Assembly: GCA_946406435.1 (NCBI GenBank)
Contig: CAMJKP010000008.1
Location: forward strand, 1-64,000
Direction of reading: 5' to 3'
Length of the DNA stretch: 64,000 bases
Source of the DNA: an uncultured Prevotellaceae bacterium
Lineage (GTDB): Bacteria; Bacteroidota; Bacteroidia; Bacteroidales; Bacteroidaceae
The notes beneath the pieces are model-generated. The model was not told the origin of the DNA. It saw only the letters and a list, made by a program, of their open reading frames with translations, and ran no database searches. The translations under genes were made by a program, and so were the position numbers. Positions 1-9,600 of this stretch are shown here, piece by piece. How positions within the stretch are numbered: position 1 is the stretch's first letter; each line of letters begins with the position of its first letter.

Positions 1-1
1 T

Positions 2-1024
2 ATGATAAGTATCTGCAGATATACGCAAAATAAACAGACCGAATGGGATGATTTCGTAAAGGTGTCGAAAAACGGCACCTTCCTTTTTCTGCGTGCTTAT
101 ATGGACTATCATAGTGACCGTTTTCACGACCACTCCCTGATGTACTACAATGAGAAAAACAAGCTCATAGCAGTACTTCCAGCCAATGGACCCTCTACCC
201 CCCCCTTAAAGGGGGACTTTCCATCCAACCATCTCTCCACCTTTAAGGGGGAGCAAGGAGGGGGTCTTTTCCACTCCCACCAAGGCCTTACCTATGGCGG
301 CTTCGTGCTATCCCCAGAAATACACATCTCAGAGGTTGGGGAACTATTCCGCCTTACCATTTCCTATCTCAAGGAAAACGGCATCTGCGAGTGGAACTAT
401 AAGCAGATACCATATATCTACCACCTCATACCATCACAGGAAGAAGACTACTGGCTTTGGCGATATAATGCCACCCAGAAAGCATGCAATATGATGACGG
501 TGATAGATTTCAAAAGCACCATAAATGATATTTCCTCATCACGCAAGCGCACATACTTCAATAAGTTGAAACGACAGGGTTATACCATCATTTTCGACGC
601 TGACATCCGCGATTTCTGGCCAATACTCGAAGATAATCTGATGGAGCGTTTCAGCTCACATCCTGTTCATTCTCTTTCAGAGATAGAGCTGCTCAAACAG
701 CGTTTCCCCAATAATATCGTATGCTGTACCGTGAAGAATCCCGACGGAATAACAATAGCCGGAACTCTTCTCTTTATCACTCAGCAGGTAGTACGCACTC
801 AGTATATATCCGCATCACACGAAGGCAAACGCAGCAATGCCCTCGACTATCTCATGCTTACCCTTATCAGGCATTACGGCAACAATCCGCAATACCGCTA
901 TTTTGAGTTTGGCACAAGTATGGCAGAAGACGGCATTAACCTTAACGAAGGCCTCATCTTGCAAAAGGAAGGCTTTGGCGGAAGAGCCGTAGCATGCAAG
1001 ATTTTCACTATCAATATTCAATAA
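2..1024 (+). CDS. FemAB/GNAT-like acyltransferase with an in-frame palindromic insert
   Basis: A 340-residue soluble protein that resembles the FemAB-like branch of the GNAT acyltransferase fold, which in other bacteria moves aminoacyl or acyl groups onto cell-wall or small-molecule acceptors. The pointers are SHQGLTYGG near residue 91, the central SSSRKRTYFNKLKR basic stretch and the C-terminal FEFGTSMAEDGINLNEGL block. The substrate cannot be read from sequence. Residues about 62-89 (Pro, Gly and Lys rich) are encoded by a GC-rich palindromic element and split LPAN from SHQGLTYGG, which I expect to be adjacent in relatives. The ATG is the second base of the window, so an earlier start cannot be excluded. 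It overlaps the next gene by one base. Confidence 0.6.
   Translation: MISICRYTQNKQTEWDDFVKVSKNGTFLFLRAYMDYHSDRFHDHSLMYYNEKNKLIAVLPANGPSTPPLKGDFPSNHLSTFKGEQGGGLFHSHQGLTYGGFVLSPEIHISEVGELFRLTISYLKENGICEWNYKQIPYIYHLIPSQEEDYWLWRYNATQKACNMMTVIDFKSTINDISSSRKRTYFNKLKRQGYTIIFDADIRDFWPILEDNLMERFSSHPVHSLSEIELLKQRFPNNIVCCTVKNPDGITIAGTLLFITQQVVRTQYISASHEGKRSNALDYLMLTLIRHYGNNPQYRYFEFGTSMAEDGINLNEGLILQKEGFGGRAVACKIFTINIQ
190..266. repeat. GC-rich palindromic element inside a coding sequence
   Basis: GACCC at the left end matches GGGTC at the right end. Between them lie a self-complementary core (CCCCCTTAAAGGGGG) and a second copy in the opposite sense (CCTTTAAGGGGG). The whole element is translated in frame. 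Related elements occur at 18593, 21354, 30942, 32802, 40391, 40751, 44251, 59345 and 60918. Confidence 0.8.
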
Positions 1025-1827
1025 TGGAGAAAATAACAGTAGTCTCGGTTTTACTAAACATAATCCTTTTTATTTGGCTGATAGCTACCAGAAACAAAGG
1101 GAAATCCCATCATTCGTCTAATGATGGCAGCAATAAGGTTAAGAGAGAGTTTAACTGGAAACTGGATTCTTCACGTAGCATAGGTTTGAAAGGGCATCTC
1201 GAACTGGAATTTGACCAACAGGCGGTATTAGAGCAAAGACGGCATAATCCGTTTGGCAGACCTTCCATTAATGGCTGGAACCACAGGGAAAACCTGAAGG
1301 AGATGTATCATTATATGCTTGCTAATCCCCAACATCTCGCGGCAAGTGCAAAGATTGTGCAGTATATCAATCGTATATGCTCCCAGAAAGGCATAAATGA
1401 GTTTGACAAACTGCAATTCGTCCTTGATTTCGTACAAGAGCCGAATATCAAGTATATAGTTGATGACAGGAGCCAAGAACTTGCTGGTGCTCAGGAGTAT
1501 ATACGCTACCCTGACGAAACACTCTTTGACGGTCGTGGCGACTGCGATTGCAAGGCATTCCTTGCGGCCACCCTCTATCATCTTATGGGTTATAACGTGC
1601 TCTATATTATATCCAATAAACTTTCACACGCAGCTATCTGCATAGAATACGATTCACGTTGGGGCACTCGCATAGGCAATCCAGCCTCTCTGCGCAATGC
1701 TACCATAGAAATCGAAGGTCGTTGGTACATCTATTGCGAAACCACATCCGACGGTTTCCGCATCGGAAACATGAGCAAGAAAGAATCAGTAAAGGACTTT
1801 GAAACAATACTGGAGCTAAGAGCATAA
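1024..1827 (+). CDS. Membrane-anchored transglutaminase-like protein
   Basis: A 267-residue protein with one N-terminal membrane segment (residues 3-22) followed by a basic linker. The Cys-His-acid arrangement of the transglutaminase/cysteine-protease-like fold is visible: Cys174 or Cys176 in RGDCDCKAF, His202 in KLSHAAI, and Glu239 in YIYCETT. The catalytic part would lie outside the cytoplasmic membrane if the N-terminus is an in-facing anchor. The start ATG overlaps the stop of the upstream FemAB-like gene (TAATG), which suggests translational coupling and a shared role, perhaps in the cell envelope. Whether it acts as a protease, an amidase or a cross-linker is not decidable here. Confidence 0.6.
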   Translation: MEKITVVSVLLNIILFIWLIATRNKGKSHHSSNDGSNKVKREFNWKLDSSRSIGLKGHLELEFDQQAVLEQRRHNPFGRPSINGWNHRENLKEMYHYMLANPQHLAASAKIVQYINRICSQKGINEFDKLQFVLDFVQEPNIKYIVDDRSQELAGAQEYIRYPDETLFDGRGDCDCKAFLAATLYHLMGYNVLYIISNKLSHAAICIEYDSRWGTRIGNPASLRNATIEIEGRWYIYCETTSDGFRIGNMSKKESVKDFETILELRA

Positions 1828-1937
1828 ACATTAAATTCAAGCACAGAAGTTTAGAACTATAGCAAAAAGTGTCATCTGACAATTCTTAATTATTTCAAAA
1901 AAACATCTGGGTTTTGTTTTTTTTGCACGCTTTTTCG

Positions 1938-1945
1938 TATCTTTG
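1938..1945 (+). promoter_or_regulatory. Bacteroidetes -7 box (TATCTTTG) for the lipoprotein gene at 1985
   Basis: TATCTTTG lies 39 bases before the ATG, with a TTTG-containing T-rich tract about 15-20 bases further upstream. This is the layout of the main Bacteroidetes promoter. Confidence 0.6.
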
Positions 1946-1984
1946 TAATGTTTAACAGAAGTTCCATATCAAAAACATTACTTT

Positions 1985-2698
1985 ATGAAACAGATAGTTA
2001 TACTTATTTTATTCGCAACACTTTTTGTAGCATGCAATAATGATGCACATGATGAAGATACCGTAATGCCCGATTTAACCCAAATCGGGATTAAGGCAAA
2101 GCCTGCCGAAAAACTCCAATATGTGGGAAGAATCGGCAGTAATTTTGATACTGCGTTAGATTCTCTAAGAAAACTAAAAGCTATTCATTCGGAAATAATC
2201 AAAGAGCCATTAGAAGTCTTATTTGATTACGACGACAGAATGTTTTTTGGTATTGTATATGGCGATTGCGCAATGTACTCGGACGTACTGGATACTAAGG
2301 GTTATTATTATCATAGATCATGGTATAGTTCGGAAGAGGAAAATAAAGCAGACATGCAAGAAGAGCCTCTCTTTAAAGAGAATCAGACATTTACAATCGG
2401 TAATGGTTGTTCATCAATAATGTATTTAGGTAAAATAGGCTATGATTTCGAGTCTGCATTGGATTCATTAACAAGAAAATACGAGCCAATGTTAAATACA
2501 TTAGCCCAAGAGGGACATTATAGCGGGAAAGGATATAATATCGACAAAAAAGAGATGAATGTGGATTTTGATTATGATAATAGAAAATTTATACTTCTAA
2601 CATTCTCAGACAAAACTAACATTTATCAAATACTTTTTTCACACGATGTTATTGACGAAAAAGGTAACTATTTTAGATTGATAGAGGGTGATGACTAA
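1985..2698 (+). CDS. Lipoprotein with two tandem homologous domains, unknown function
   Basis: A 237-residue protein with a lipoprotein signal (LFVAC, Cys17), so probably attached to a membrane. The mature part is an internal duplication. The first unit starts YVGRIGSNFDTALDSL and the second YLGKIGYDFESALDSL; both continue with FDYDxR-[MK]-F and end in VxDxKGxYxxR or VIDEKGNYFR. I do not recognise the family. It has its own promoter and is followed 39 bases later by another secreted protein of unknown role. AT content is higher than in the neighbouring housekeeping genes. Confidence 0.6.
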   Translation: MKQIVILILFATLFVACNNDAHDEDTVMPDLTQIGIKAKPAEKLQYVGRIGSNFDTALDSLRKLKAIHSEIIKEPLEVLFDYDDRMFFGIVYGDCAMYSDVLDTKGYYYHRSWYSSEEENKADMQEEPLFKENQTFTIGNGCSSIMYLGKIGYDFESALDSLTRKYEPMLNTLAQEGHYSGKGYNIDKKEMNVDFDYDNRKFILLTFSDKTNIYQILFSHDVIDEKGNYFRLIEGDD

Positions 2699-2737
2699 AG
2701 GTAATTATATTGTTTAATCCTTTAATATTTTTTGGTT

Positions 2738-3724
2738 ATGAAAAAATATATTTTACTTTTAACATGTTTATTGAGCTTTGGTATATCTATGGCTCAACAG
2801 GAAACTTCGCATAAAAGACTAACACGTATCGAAGGCAAAGATTTCTGCTGGGGATTGAATTATACTCAAGATGGATTATTGTATAGTGTTTATGATGGCA
2901 ATAAGGGCAAAGACCAATATCTGTGGAGCTATGACTATTCTGTGTCATTAGATGGTTTTCCATTCATTATACAGAGCGGATATTTCAAGCCGTTCGAAGA
3001 ATTCTATTATACGGAGGCACCATTTGAAAGAGTGTCAAAACTCAATTCTGACGGACTTATATCAAAAGATAATAACACAAACAATTGTATGTGGAGTACA
3101 GGTGAAAAATTTGAATATGAGTATGCCGATGGTAGAATGATGAAAATTACAGGAAACAAAGAGTTTGTTGCAGTATTGTCATGGCAGGAAGGCAATCTAA
3201 CACAAATTAAGTTTCTGGAAAACGAGGAGGAAGTGGGAACTATATCCTGTTCATATACCGATATGGAGGCAAAAGGAATATGTCAGGCTTTAAATTCACC
3301 ATTGTTCCTTCTGTTGGATTATTATCAGATCAAGCCATTGGGTGCTCTGCTTCATGGCTACTATGGCAAACTATGCCAGAACCTAATATCAGAGATGACC
3401 ATTTCCTTTAACGACAAGTTTATCAAAGAGCATGACCGCTCTATGGGTACTATTGTTGGGAGTTATTATCCTATTGTGGAGAAAAAAAGCCGTGTTTATC
3501 ATTTCGAGACAGCAACTGACGGCTCTGTTGCAAAAATAACCATAAATGAAGGGGAGAATATAGAGGAAATCTCTATGGTATATGAGGCAAATATAACTTC
3601 TATACGCCTTCCAAAAGCCCAGAGTGGCTCGAAGAACTCTTATTATGACCTTCAGGGACGTGCTGTTAATAGTCCTACAAAGGGAATTTATATTAATAAC
3701 GGACGTAAAGCAATTGTGAAGTAA
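2738..3724 (+). CDS. Secreted protein with a type IX secretion-like C-terminal tail
   Basis: A 328-residue protein. I take the ATG of MKKYILLL as start because it begins a clean signal peptide ending GISMAQ; an in-frame ATG two codons earlier adds nothing. The body (residues 25-290) is rich in Tyr, Trp and Gly with a run of short beta-strand-like blocks, and I do not recognise a family. The last 30 residues, YYDLQGRAVNSPTKGIYI then NGRKAIVK, match the type A sorting tail of type IX secretion cargo, so it is probably exported to the surface or the medium. It lies downstream of the duplicated lipoprotein with no visible promoter of its own, so the two are probably co-transcribed. Confidence 0.6.
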   Translation: MKKYILLLTCLLSFGISMAQQETSHKRLTRIEGKDFCWGLNYTQDGLLYSVYDGNKGKDQYLWSYDYSVSLDGFPFIIQSGYFKPFEEFYYTEAPFERVSKLNSDGLISKDNNTNNCMWSTGEKFEYEYADGRMMKITGNKEFVAVLSWQEGNLTQIKFLENEEEVGTISCSYTDMEAKGICQALNSPLFLLLDYYQIKPLGALLHGYYGKLCQNLISEMTISFNDKFIKEHDRSMGTIVGSYYPIVEKKSRVYHFETATDGSVAKITINEGENIEEISMVYEANITSIRLPKAQSGSKNSYYDLQGRAVNSPTKGIYINNGRKAIVK

Positions 3725-3807
3725 CGTCAGTTCGACGACTTGCAAGTGTGATGAGCCTTAGTGAATAATTTGCATTCAGTAAAAGGGCGCATCACCCTCG
3801 TTATGAT

Positions 3808-3943
3808 TCCGCTCATCCTCCGTTGTTCCTCCTAACCAAACTCGATGAACCTTCGCTTTTTGTTCGCTATAGAACGGACCTTCATCGAGTTTGGTTCGGA
3901 AGTAGAGCGGAGTTACAACGGACTTAGAGCGGAACTATAGCGG
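3808..3943. repeat. 11-bp-phased array with central inversion
   Basis: TCC occurs at 3808, 3819 and 3830 and CG at 3843, 3854 and 3865. After the centre, CG recurs at 3875, 3886, 3897, 3908, 3919, 3930 and 3941. The first half is C/T-rich and the second half G/A-rich. The core 3834-3897 can fold into a long hairpin and is nearly identical to 34683-34746. It lies between two convergent genes. Confidence 0.85.
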
Positions 3944-3955
3944 AATCATTATATA

Positions 3956-3992
3956 AAAATCCCATTTGCTCGATGTGGGCAAATGGGATTTT
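3956..3992. terminator. Bidirectional intrinsic terminator
   Basis: The stem AAAATCCCATTTGC pairs perfectly with GCAAATGGGATTTT around a 9-base loop, with T tracts on both sides. It serves both the secreted protein ending at 3724 and the GH51 gene ending at 4016. Confidence 0.85.
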
Positions 3993-4015
3993 ATTGTTTT
4001 CGTATAGAAGAGAGT

Positions 4016-5998
4016 TTACTTCAATGTTACTTTAATCATTGTAAAGCTATTAGCAGGAACATCGATTGTCATCTTCTTTTGAGCAGTCATAGTGTCTGTC
4101 TTAGGCTTTACAAGCTGTCTGTCGTAGTTGTTCTCGAAGTCTGGATGACCAGAGAGGACAGTACGCTCTGCTGTAGCCTCAAAGTTACCGAAACGGCTGA
4201 GGTCGATAGTAGCCTTGCGCTCGAAACAACCGCAGTTACATACCTTTATATATACCTCACCCTTATCTGCGTTGAGGATAACTGACTGGCCAATGAGGCT
4301 ATTGTCACCCTTGTCGAACTTAACGCAGTTGCCATAGAAGTACTTACCAGCAGACTCACCGAACATCTTCTGAACGTAGTAGCTGCAAGTGAAGAATGGC
4401 TTCTCGTTATCAAAGTAGATAAGGTCAGGGTTCCAGTTGGTGTTGTTCTTGTAAGCGAAGAGAGGAGCGTATGATGTCATGCAGACAATATCGCCGTTTC
4501 TCTCAACGTGGAGAAGATAGAGAGCTTCAGCAAGGGCATCGCCGAGCTGGTTGCCGTGTGATCTTTCCTGTACAGAGTACTCACCAAGATATACCTTTGT
4601 CTTGCGGTTACGTGGGTAGTTGTCATACTGACGGCTCTGGAGGAACATCTGACGTGAGTCATAGTAGTGCTCGTCGATGATGTCAAGACCAATCTCCTCA
4701 GCGAACTTCCAAGAGTTGTCATAGTCAGGATTGCCCTTGTGTGAACCAGGACCTGCAGTACCTATGATGATGATGTTAGGATAAGCCTGACGAATCTTGT
4801 CGTAGATGTATTTGAAACGCTCCTTGAACTCTGGAGTAATCTTTTCCTCGTTACCGATACCGATATACTTGAGGTTGAATGGTTCTGGGTGTCCTGCATC
4901 TGCACGAACCTTACCCCACTTTGTAGAAGCATCGCCATTAGCCCACTCGATAAGGTCGAGAGCATCCTGTGCCCAACGGTCAATATCATCCATTGGCCAA
5001 GGTTCCTGAGCCTGAGTCTTCATGCTCCAGCCGCCATTAACGCCCTGACAGCTAACACCACATGGAAGGATTGGCACAGGCTCCATCTTCATATCCTCAC
5101 AGAGCTGGAAATACTCGAAGTAACCCAAGCCCATTGACTGGAGATAGCCCCATGTGTTCTTGATAGCCTTACGCTGCTCCTTTGGACCTACAGAGTTCTT
5201 CCAATGATATGTGTCCCAGAAACCGTCACCACCACCGTGAACAACGCAACCGCCAGGGAAACGCATGAACTGTGGGTGGAGAGCCTCAAGAGCTTCGGCA
5301 AGGTCCTTACGAAGACCATGACCATGATAAGTATCCTGTGGCATGAGAGAAACCATATCTACGTCGAGATTACCCTTGTCGAGAAGGAGAATCTGGAGAT
5401 TTGCCTCCTTGCAATTGTCATTGGCTGTAAGCTCAGCAGTATATTTCTGCCAGCCAGAACCATTTGTGCTAATCTCTGTCTCAGCGAGAATCTTATTCTG
5501 CTTGGTTGCGAGAACGATTCTTACCTTCTTGGCATTGCCTTCAACGCTACGGAAGAAAACAGAGAAGTTGTACTTAGCGCCTGACTTGATGTTCATTCCG
5601 AAGAAACCTTCGTTCTGCATACCAACACCTGTCCAACCGTCAAAGTCATAGTAATGACCTATGCGCTCAGCATGGATTCGCATATAGGTTGGGTTGTTTG
5701 GGTGGATGGTATTATCCATGCGAGGCTCGATGAAACCGGCAGAATGTCCAGGACGGAGGAACTTCCAGTTAGTACCAGCTCCCCAACCATCACGCTGTGC
5801 AGGACTGTATTCGAAGCTGCCATTCTGAACGAGGTCGGCATAGAGACCGCCATCAGCAGAGAAACTGATATCCTCAAAGAAAATACCGATAAGATTGTCA
5901 CTAATCACCTTACCACCAGAAGGTGCTTTTACTGACTTCGCACTCAAGCCAAGGCATGAAGAGAGAAGCAGTGCTCCAATAAATGCTTTTTTTGTCAT
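4016..5998 (-). CDS. GH51 alpha-L-arabinofuranosidase
   Basis: A 660-residue secreted enzyme that removes terminal alpha-L-arabinofuranosyl groups from arabinoxylan or arabinan. It has a signal peptide (residues 1-20), a beta-sandwich region resembling a carbohydrate-binding module (about 65-215), the GH51 barrel, and a C-terminal beta domain. The catalytic acid/base is Glu384 in IGIGNEE and the nucleophile Glu473 in YLGEYS; MRFPGGCV (245-252) is also typical. It is transcribed alone, about 36 kb from the main glycosidase cluster, from a -7 box 51 bases upstream, and ends at a strong terminator. The family is clear; the exact natural glycan is inferred. Confidence 0.93.
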   Translation of the reverse strand: MTKKAFIGALLLSSCLGLSAKSVKAPSGGKVISDNLIGIFFEDISFSADGGLYADLVQNGSFEYSPAQRDGWGAGTNWKFLRPGHSAGFIEPRMDNTIHPNNPTYMRIHAERIGHYYDFDGWTGVGMQNEGFFGMNIKSGAKYNFSVFFRSVEGNAKKVRIVLATKQNKILAETEISTNGSGWQKYTAELTANDNCKEANLQILLLDKGNLDVDMVSLMPQDTYHGHGLRKDLAEALEALHPQFMRFPGGCVVHGGGDGFWDTYHWKNSVGPKEQRKAIKNTWGYLQSMGLGYFEYFQLCEDMKMEPVPILPCGVSCQGVNGGWSMKTQAQEPWPMDDIDRWAQDALDLIEWANGDASTKWGKVRADAGHPEPFNLKYIGIGNEEKITPEFKERFKYIYDKIRQAYPNIIIIGTAGPGSHKGNPDYDNSWKFAEEIGLDIIDEHYYDSRQMFLQSRQYDNYPRNRKTKVYLGEYSVQERSHGNQLGDALAEALYLLHVERNGDIVCMTSYAPLFAYKNNTNWNPDLIYFDNEKPFFTCSYYVQKMFGESAGKYFYGNCVKFDKGDNSLIGQSVILNADKGEVYIKVCNCGCFERKATIDLSRFGNFEATAERTVLSGHPDFENNYDRQLVKPKTDTMTAQKKMTIDVPANSFTMIKVTLK

Positions 5999-6048
5999 TT
6001 TTAGGTTATTGTTATTTGAATAATTATCTTGTTACCTCAAGTATTCGA

Positions 6049-6056
6049 CAAAGATA
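6049..6056 (-). promoter_or_regulatory. -7 box for the GH51 gene
   Basis: On the minus strand this reads TATCTTTG, 51 bases before the GH51 start codon. The A/T-rich sequence upstream is compatible with a Bacteroidetes promoter. Confidence 0.6.
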
Positions 6057-6346
6057 ATAAAATTTTTCTGATTACACAAGAATAAGTCTCTTTTTGTTGG
6101 GAAAATGTTATAAATATATAATGTTTTGTTATAAAATGCAGGTATTTTGCGGTTTCATCGAGAAAAAGACTGAAAACGTATAAAAGCATCAAAGTTTTTC
6201 TCTTTGTGAAAGTGTTTCGCGTAAATTGTATATAAAATTAGTGTTATTTTTACAATTAAGTTTTTCTTTTGTTCCAAAAAATTGCGTAATAATACCATTC
6301 TGTTAAAATAATCAGTATATAATTTTTATAAAACGCGTAAAGTTTA

Positions 6347-6354
6347 TACCTTTG
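6347..6354 (+). promoter_or_regulatory. -7 box (TACCTTTG) for the 1441-residue secreted protein
   Basis: TACCTTTG is followed by a leader of about 270 bases before the ATG at 6635. The leader has one GC hairpin (GCGGGGCTAAACCGC near 6530) and no ORF worth calling. The rest of the divergent gap 6057-6346 is A/T-rich, and I see nothing else in it. Confidence 0.65.
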
Positions 6355-6634
6355 CAGCAGGAAAATAAGTCCACAAAACCGAAAATCGAACCAAAAATCG
6401 TACCACGATGCACAGCGCTTGTTTGCGCACACATTCGACATTGGTAAGAACGAATTTAAAAACGTGCCTCACAGCACGACAAAAATAAAATCACGGATAA
6501 TAAAGACGTAATAATTAACATTGAAAAGCGGGGCTAAACCGCGATGGGGGTTAATTAAAGGCGGATTATATTATACGGATAACAAAATACATGGATGGTA
6601 ATTATATGTAATATTAAGTAAAGTCAAGTCAAGT

Positions 6635-9600
6635 ATGAAGAGATTTTTAAAACTAAATGTTATTGCGCTTGCAACTCTGCTATTTCTTGGAGTAGCAGAT
6701 GCATGGGGTTTGGGCATTAATAAGAATGTTGCCCTAAATCTCACACAAGAGGGCGGAAATGGTTCTTGGGACGGATCTAAGTTGAGCTGGACCGACAGTA
6801 CATGGAATCTGTATAAATTTACAGATTGGGATAATTCAGATTTGTCAGGTTATGACAAGATGGTTATCAATGTAAGTAATGCAACTCCAAACAAAACGTA
6901 TAGAGTTATCATAACAATTGATGGTACGCTCTATACCTATACGACTTCCGGTAATGGTACAAAGGAAATCGACATTAGAAAAGATTTTAAGAATGGAAAC
7001 AGTTCAATACAATCCATATCTGGTGATCCTTTAACAAAAGTAGAGTCAATCAGAATAGGTGGTTATAGTAATAATGGCTCTATTACCATCAATTCGATTA
7101 AATTCCATAAGCCATTAGCGTGGGATGCAGAGGGTAAGATTACATTCTCTGCTACTGATTTCAACCTTGGGGATAATGTAACCAAAGATGCAAATACATT
7201 CACATTCTCTAAAAAGAATGCTAGCATTTCATTGGATTTTGATAGCAATAATGATTTGGCTACAACCGATATCCAGTCTGTTGAAGTAAACATCACAGGC
7301 ACAAATTCAGACAGAATAAAGCAGGGTTTTAATGATACAAACACAAAAGACCTTTCAACTGCGCAAAGAAACAAAGTGTCTTTTGGTAAATTCTTGCTTT
7401 TTAATGAGAGTAATAGTAAGCATCCTAATATCACATTGAATACTGTTACTTTTACAAAGAAGAAGTATGTCTTTAATGTTGCTCAGAATCGTATTTACTT
7501 CGAGGATTTTGAGAAACTATCTGATGCTTCATTCTTAGATGGTAAGAATGCTCCGACAGAAGCTCCTAATGCGAGTCAGCAGGGTAAATACTATCTCTAT
7601 GGTGGAAGAGGTAAGATTCTGAGTGATCCTACCTTTGGTAAGTACTATCAGAATCTCGCTGATGCAGATGAATATACCAAGAGTCTTTCAGAGAACTTCC
7701 TCCGCTATACATTTACTGATAGCCAGAGAGATTATAACGAACAAGAAATCAAAAAAACTGGTGCGGCTTCAGTTGGTTTCTGGGTAAATGGTCAGGTAGC
7801 TGTAGATTATGAGCTTCCTTTGGAGCGTGGTTCTATGTTCTGTATCTTCAGTAACGACCGTTTTAGAAAGGCTGATAACTTTGACGAGAGAGCTCGTTTC
7901 ATGTTCGATCTCTCTTGCAATGGCTGGACTTATTTGTATATGCCAAACACAAATTCATCTGGAGTTGATATTGGTTGGAATGAGTTTATATATGGAGAAA
8001 AGGCTAGAAACTCTGGAGTAGCAAACCCATTGCAGAGTCTTTTTGGCAAGGATAATTATACTAATCCACTTGACCAGAGTAAGCATAAGTTCTATGACGA
8101 CAAGAAATGGCACTATGTGACATACGTTATGGATAACCAGCTAATGCGTATCACCATTTATCTTGATGGAGAGAAGACTGGAGAAATTGCAGACTGGTCA
8201 AAACTTCCAGAAGCTGTTCATAAAGATAAAACTGATAAAGAGCCTAAAGGAACAGCTGACTTAGTAGGTCGTACAAAGTATCTTCGTAACATCATCCTTG
8301 GTGGTTTCACTCCTCACGGACTTTTCTATGATAGACAGTACTATTCAGATGCAGCTCTTGCATACGATGATATCGCTATCTACAGCAAAGCTCTTACCCA
8401 GGATGAGATTCGCTCTATCATTGAGCAGAAGCAATACACTCCAAAGGAGTGGCACTATGGTGACAGCTTTAAAGAATACAATGAGAGCAAGGGTGGTCAT
8501 GAAGAAAAAAATGACGTATCTGGCTTGGGTGTAAATGGCACATTCGATGGAGATGGAGAAAATGAAGGAACAGGCTATCTTATCGTAAATAGTGGTACGC
8601 TGACTATTCCAAACGTTCCACAGGGATATTATGTTCGTGTTGAGTACTATGGAGGTGATGATGCGACTTCTTCTACAGGCGATGGACTCGAATACGTTGG
8701 ATTGCGTATAGAGGATACACCAGAAGATTTTTGGGTAGCTACATATAAGGCAACGAAATATGGTGTTAATACTTATACACTGAATGTTTATGATGATATC
8801 ATGATTCGTTCTATTGTCATTACTCCTTACCAGTATGCTAAACTGAAGTATGGTAATATGGAAGATGATGAGTTCGAGCCATTCGATAAGGATAATAAGT
8901 ATGTCGCATTTAATGTAAGGCGTGTGGACGATACTGATACGTACATTTATTCAAGTGAAGATAATAAAGTAGAGCTTGGCGAGAACCCTACACTTCCTGT
9001 GCTTTCTCTGAATATTGATGGTGCGCGTACTGAAGATGGTGGACTGGACTACATAGATATAAGTAACTATGTGGAAGGAAAGCATAATCCTTATATCAAG
9101 TATTCAAGTACTTCTCCTCATGTTGCTTATATTAATAAGAATGGTCAGATCAAGATGACCGGTATTGCAGGTAATACATTCATCATTGCAGAACTTGTCA
9201 GTGATAACCTCTACAATGGTTCTGAGGTTGTTGACTCTTTCGAGATTCGTATCAGAAAGGAAGAGAATACTCTAAGACTGGATAACAATCAGGAGGTTAA
9301 GGTAAACGATAAATTCGAGAAGCTTGATAATATCACTTTGACTATTGGTGGCTGGAAGCATGAGAGTACGGATACATATAACATTCCTGGTGTAGGAACT
9401 GTAAGTGACAGTTGGGCTAATGCTGCTGATTTCGAGGATCCAATACTCGGAATGGCTGGTGTTCTTGATGGGTTCAACCAGTACTCTGTCGGTACACATG
9501 TAGCAAGGAGTGAAAGCTTGGGAGAATTCTATCCAAAGCAAGAGTTTGCAAACAATATTACTCCTTGGAATCTCCCTTGTCGTGGTGCATACATCAAGGT

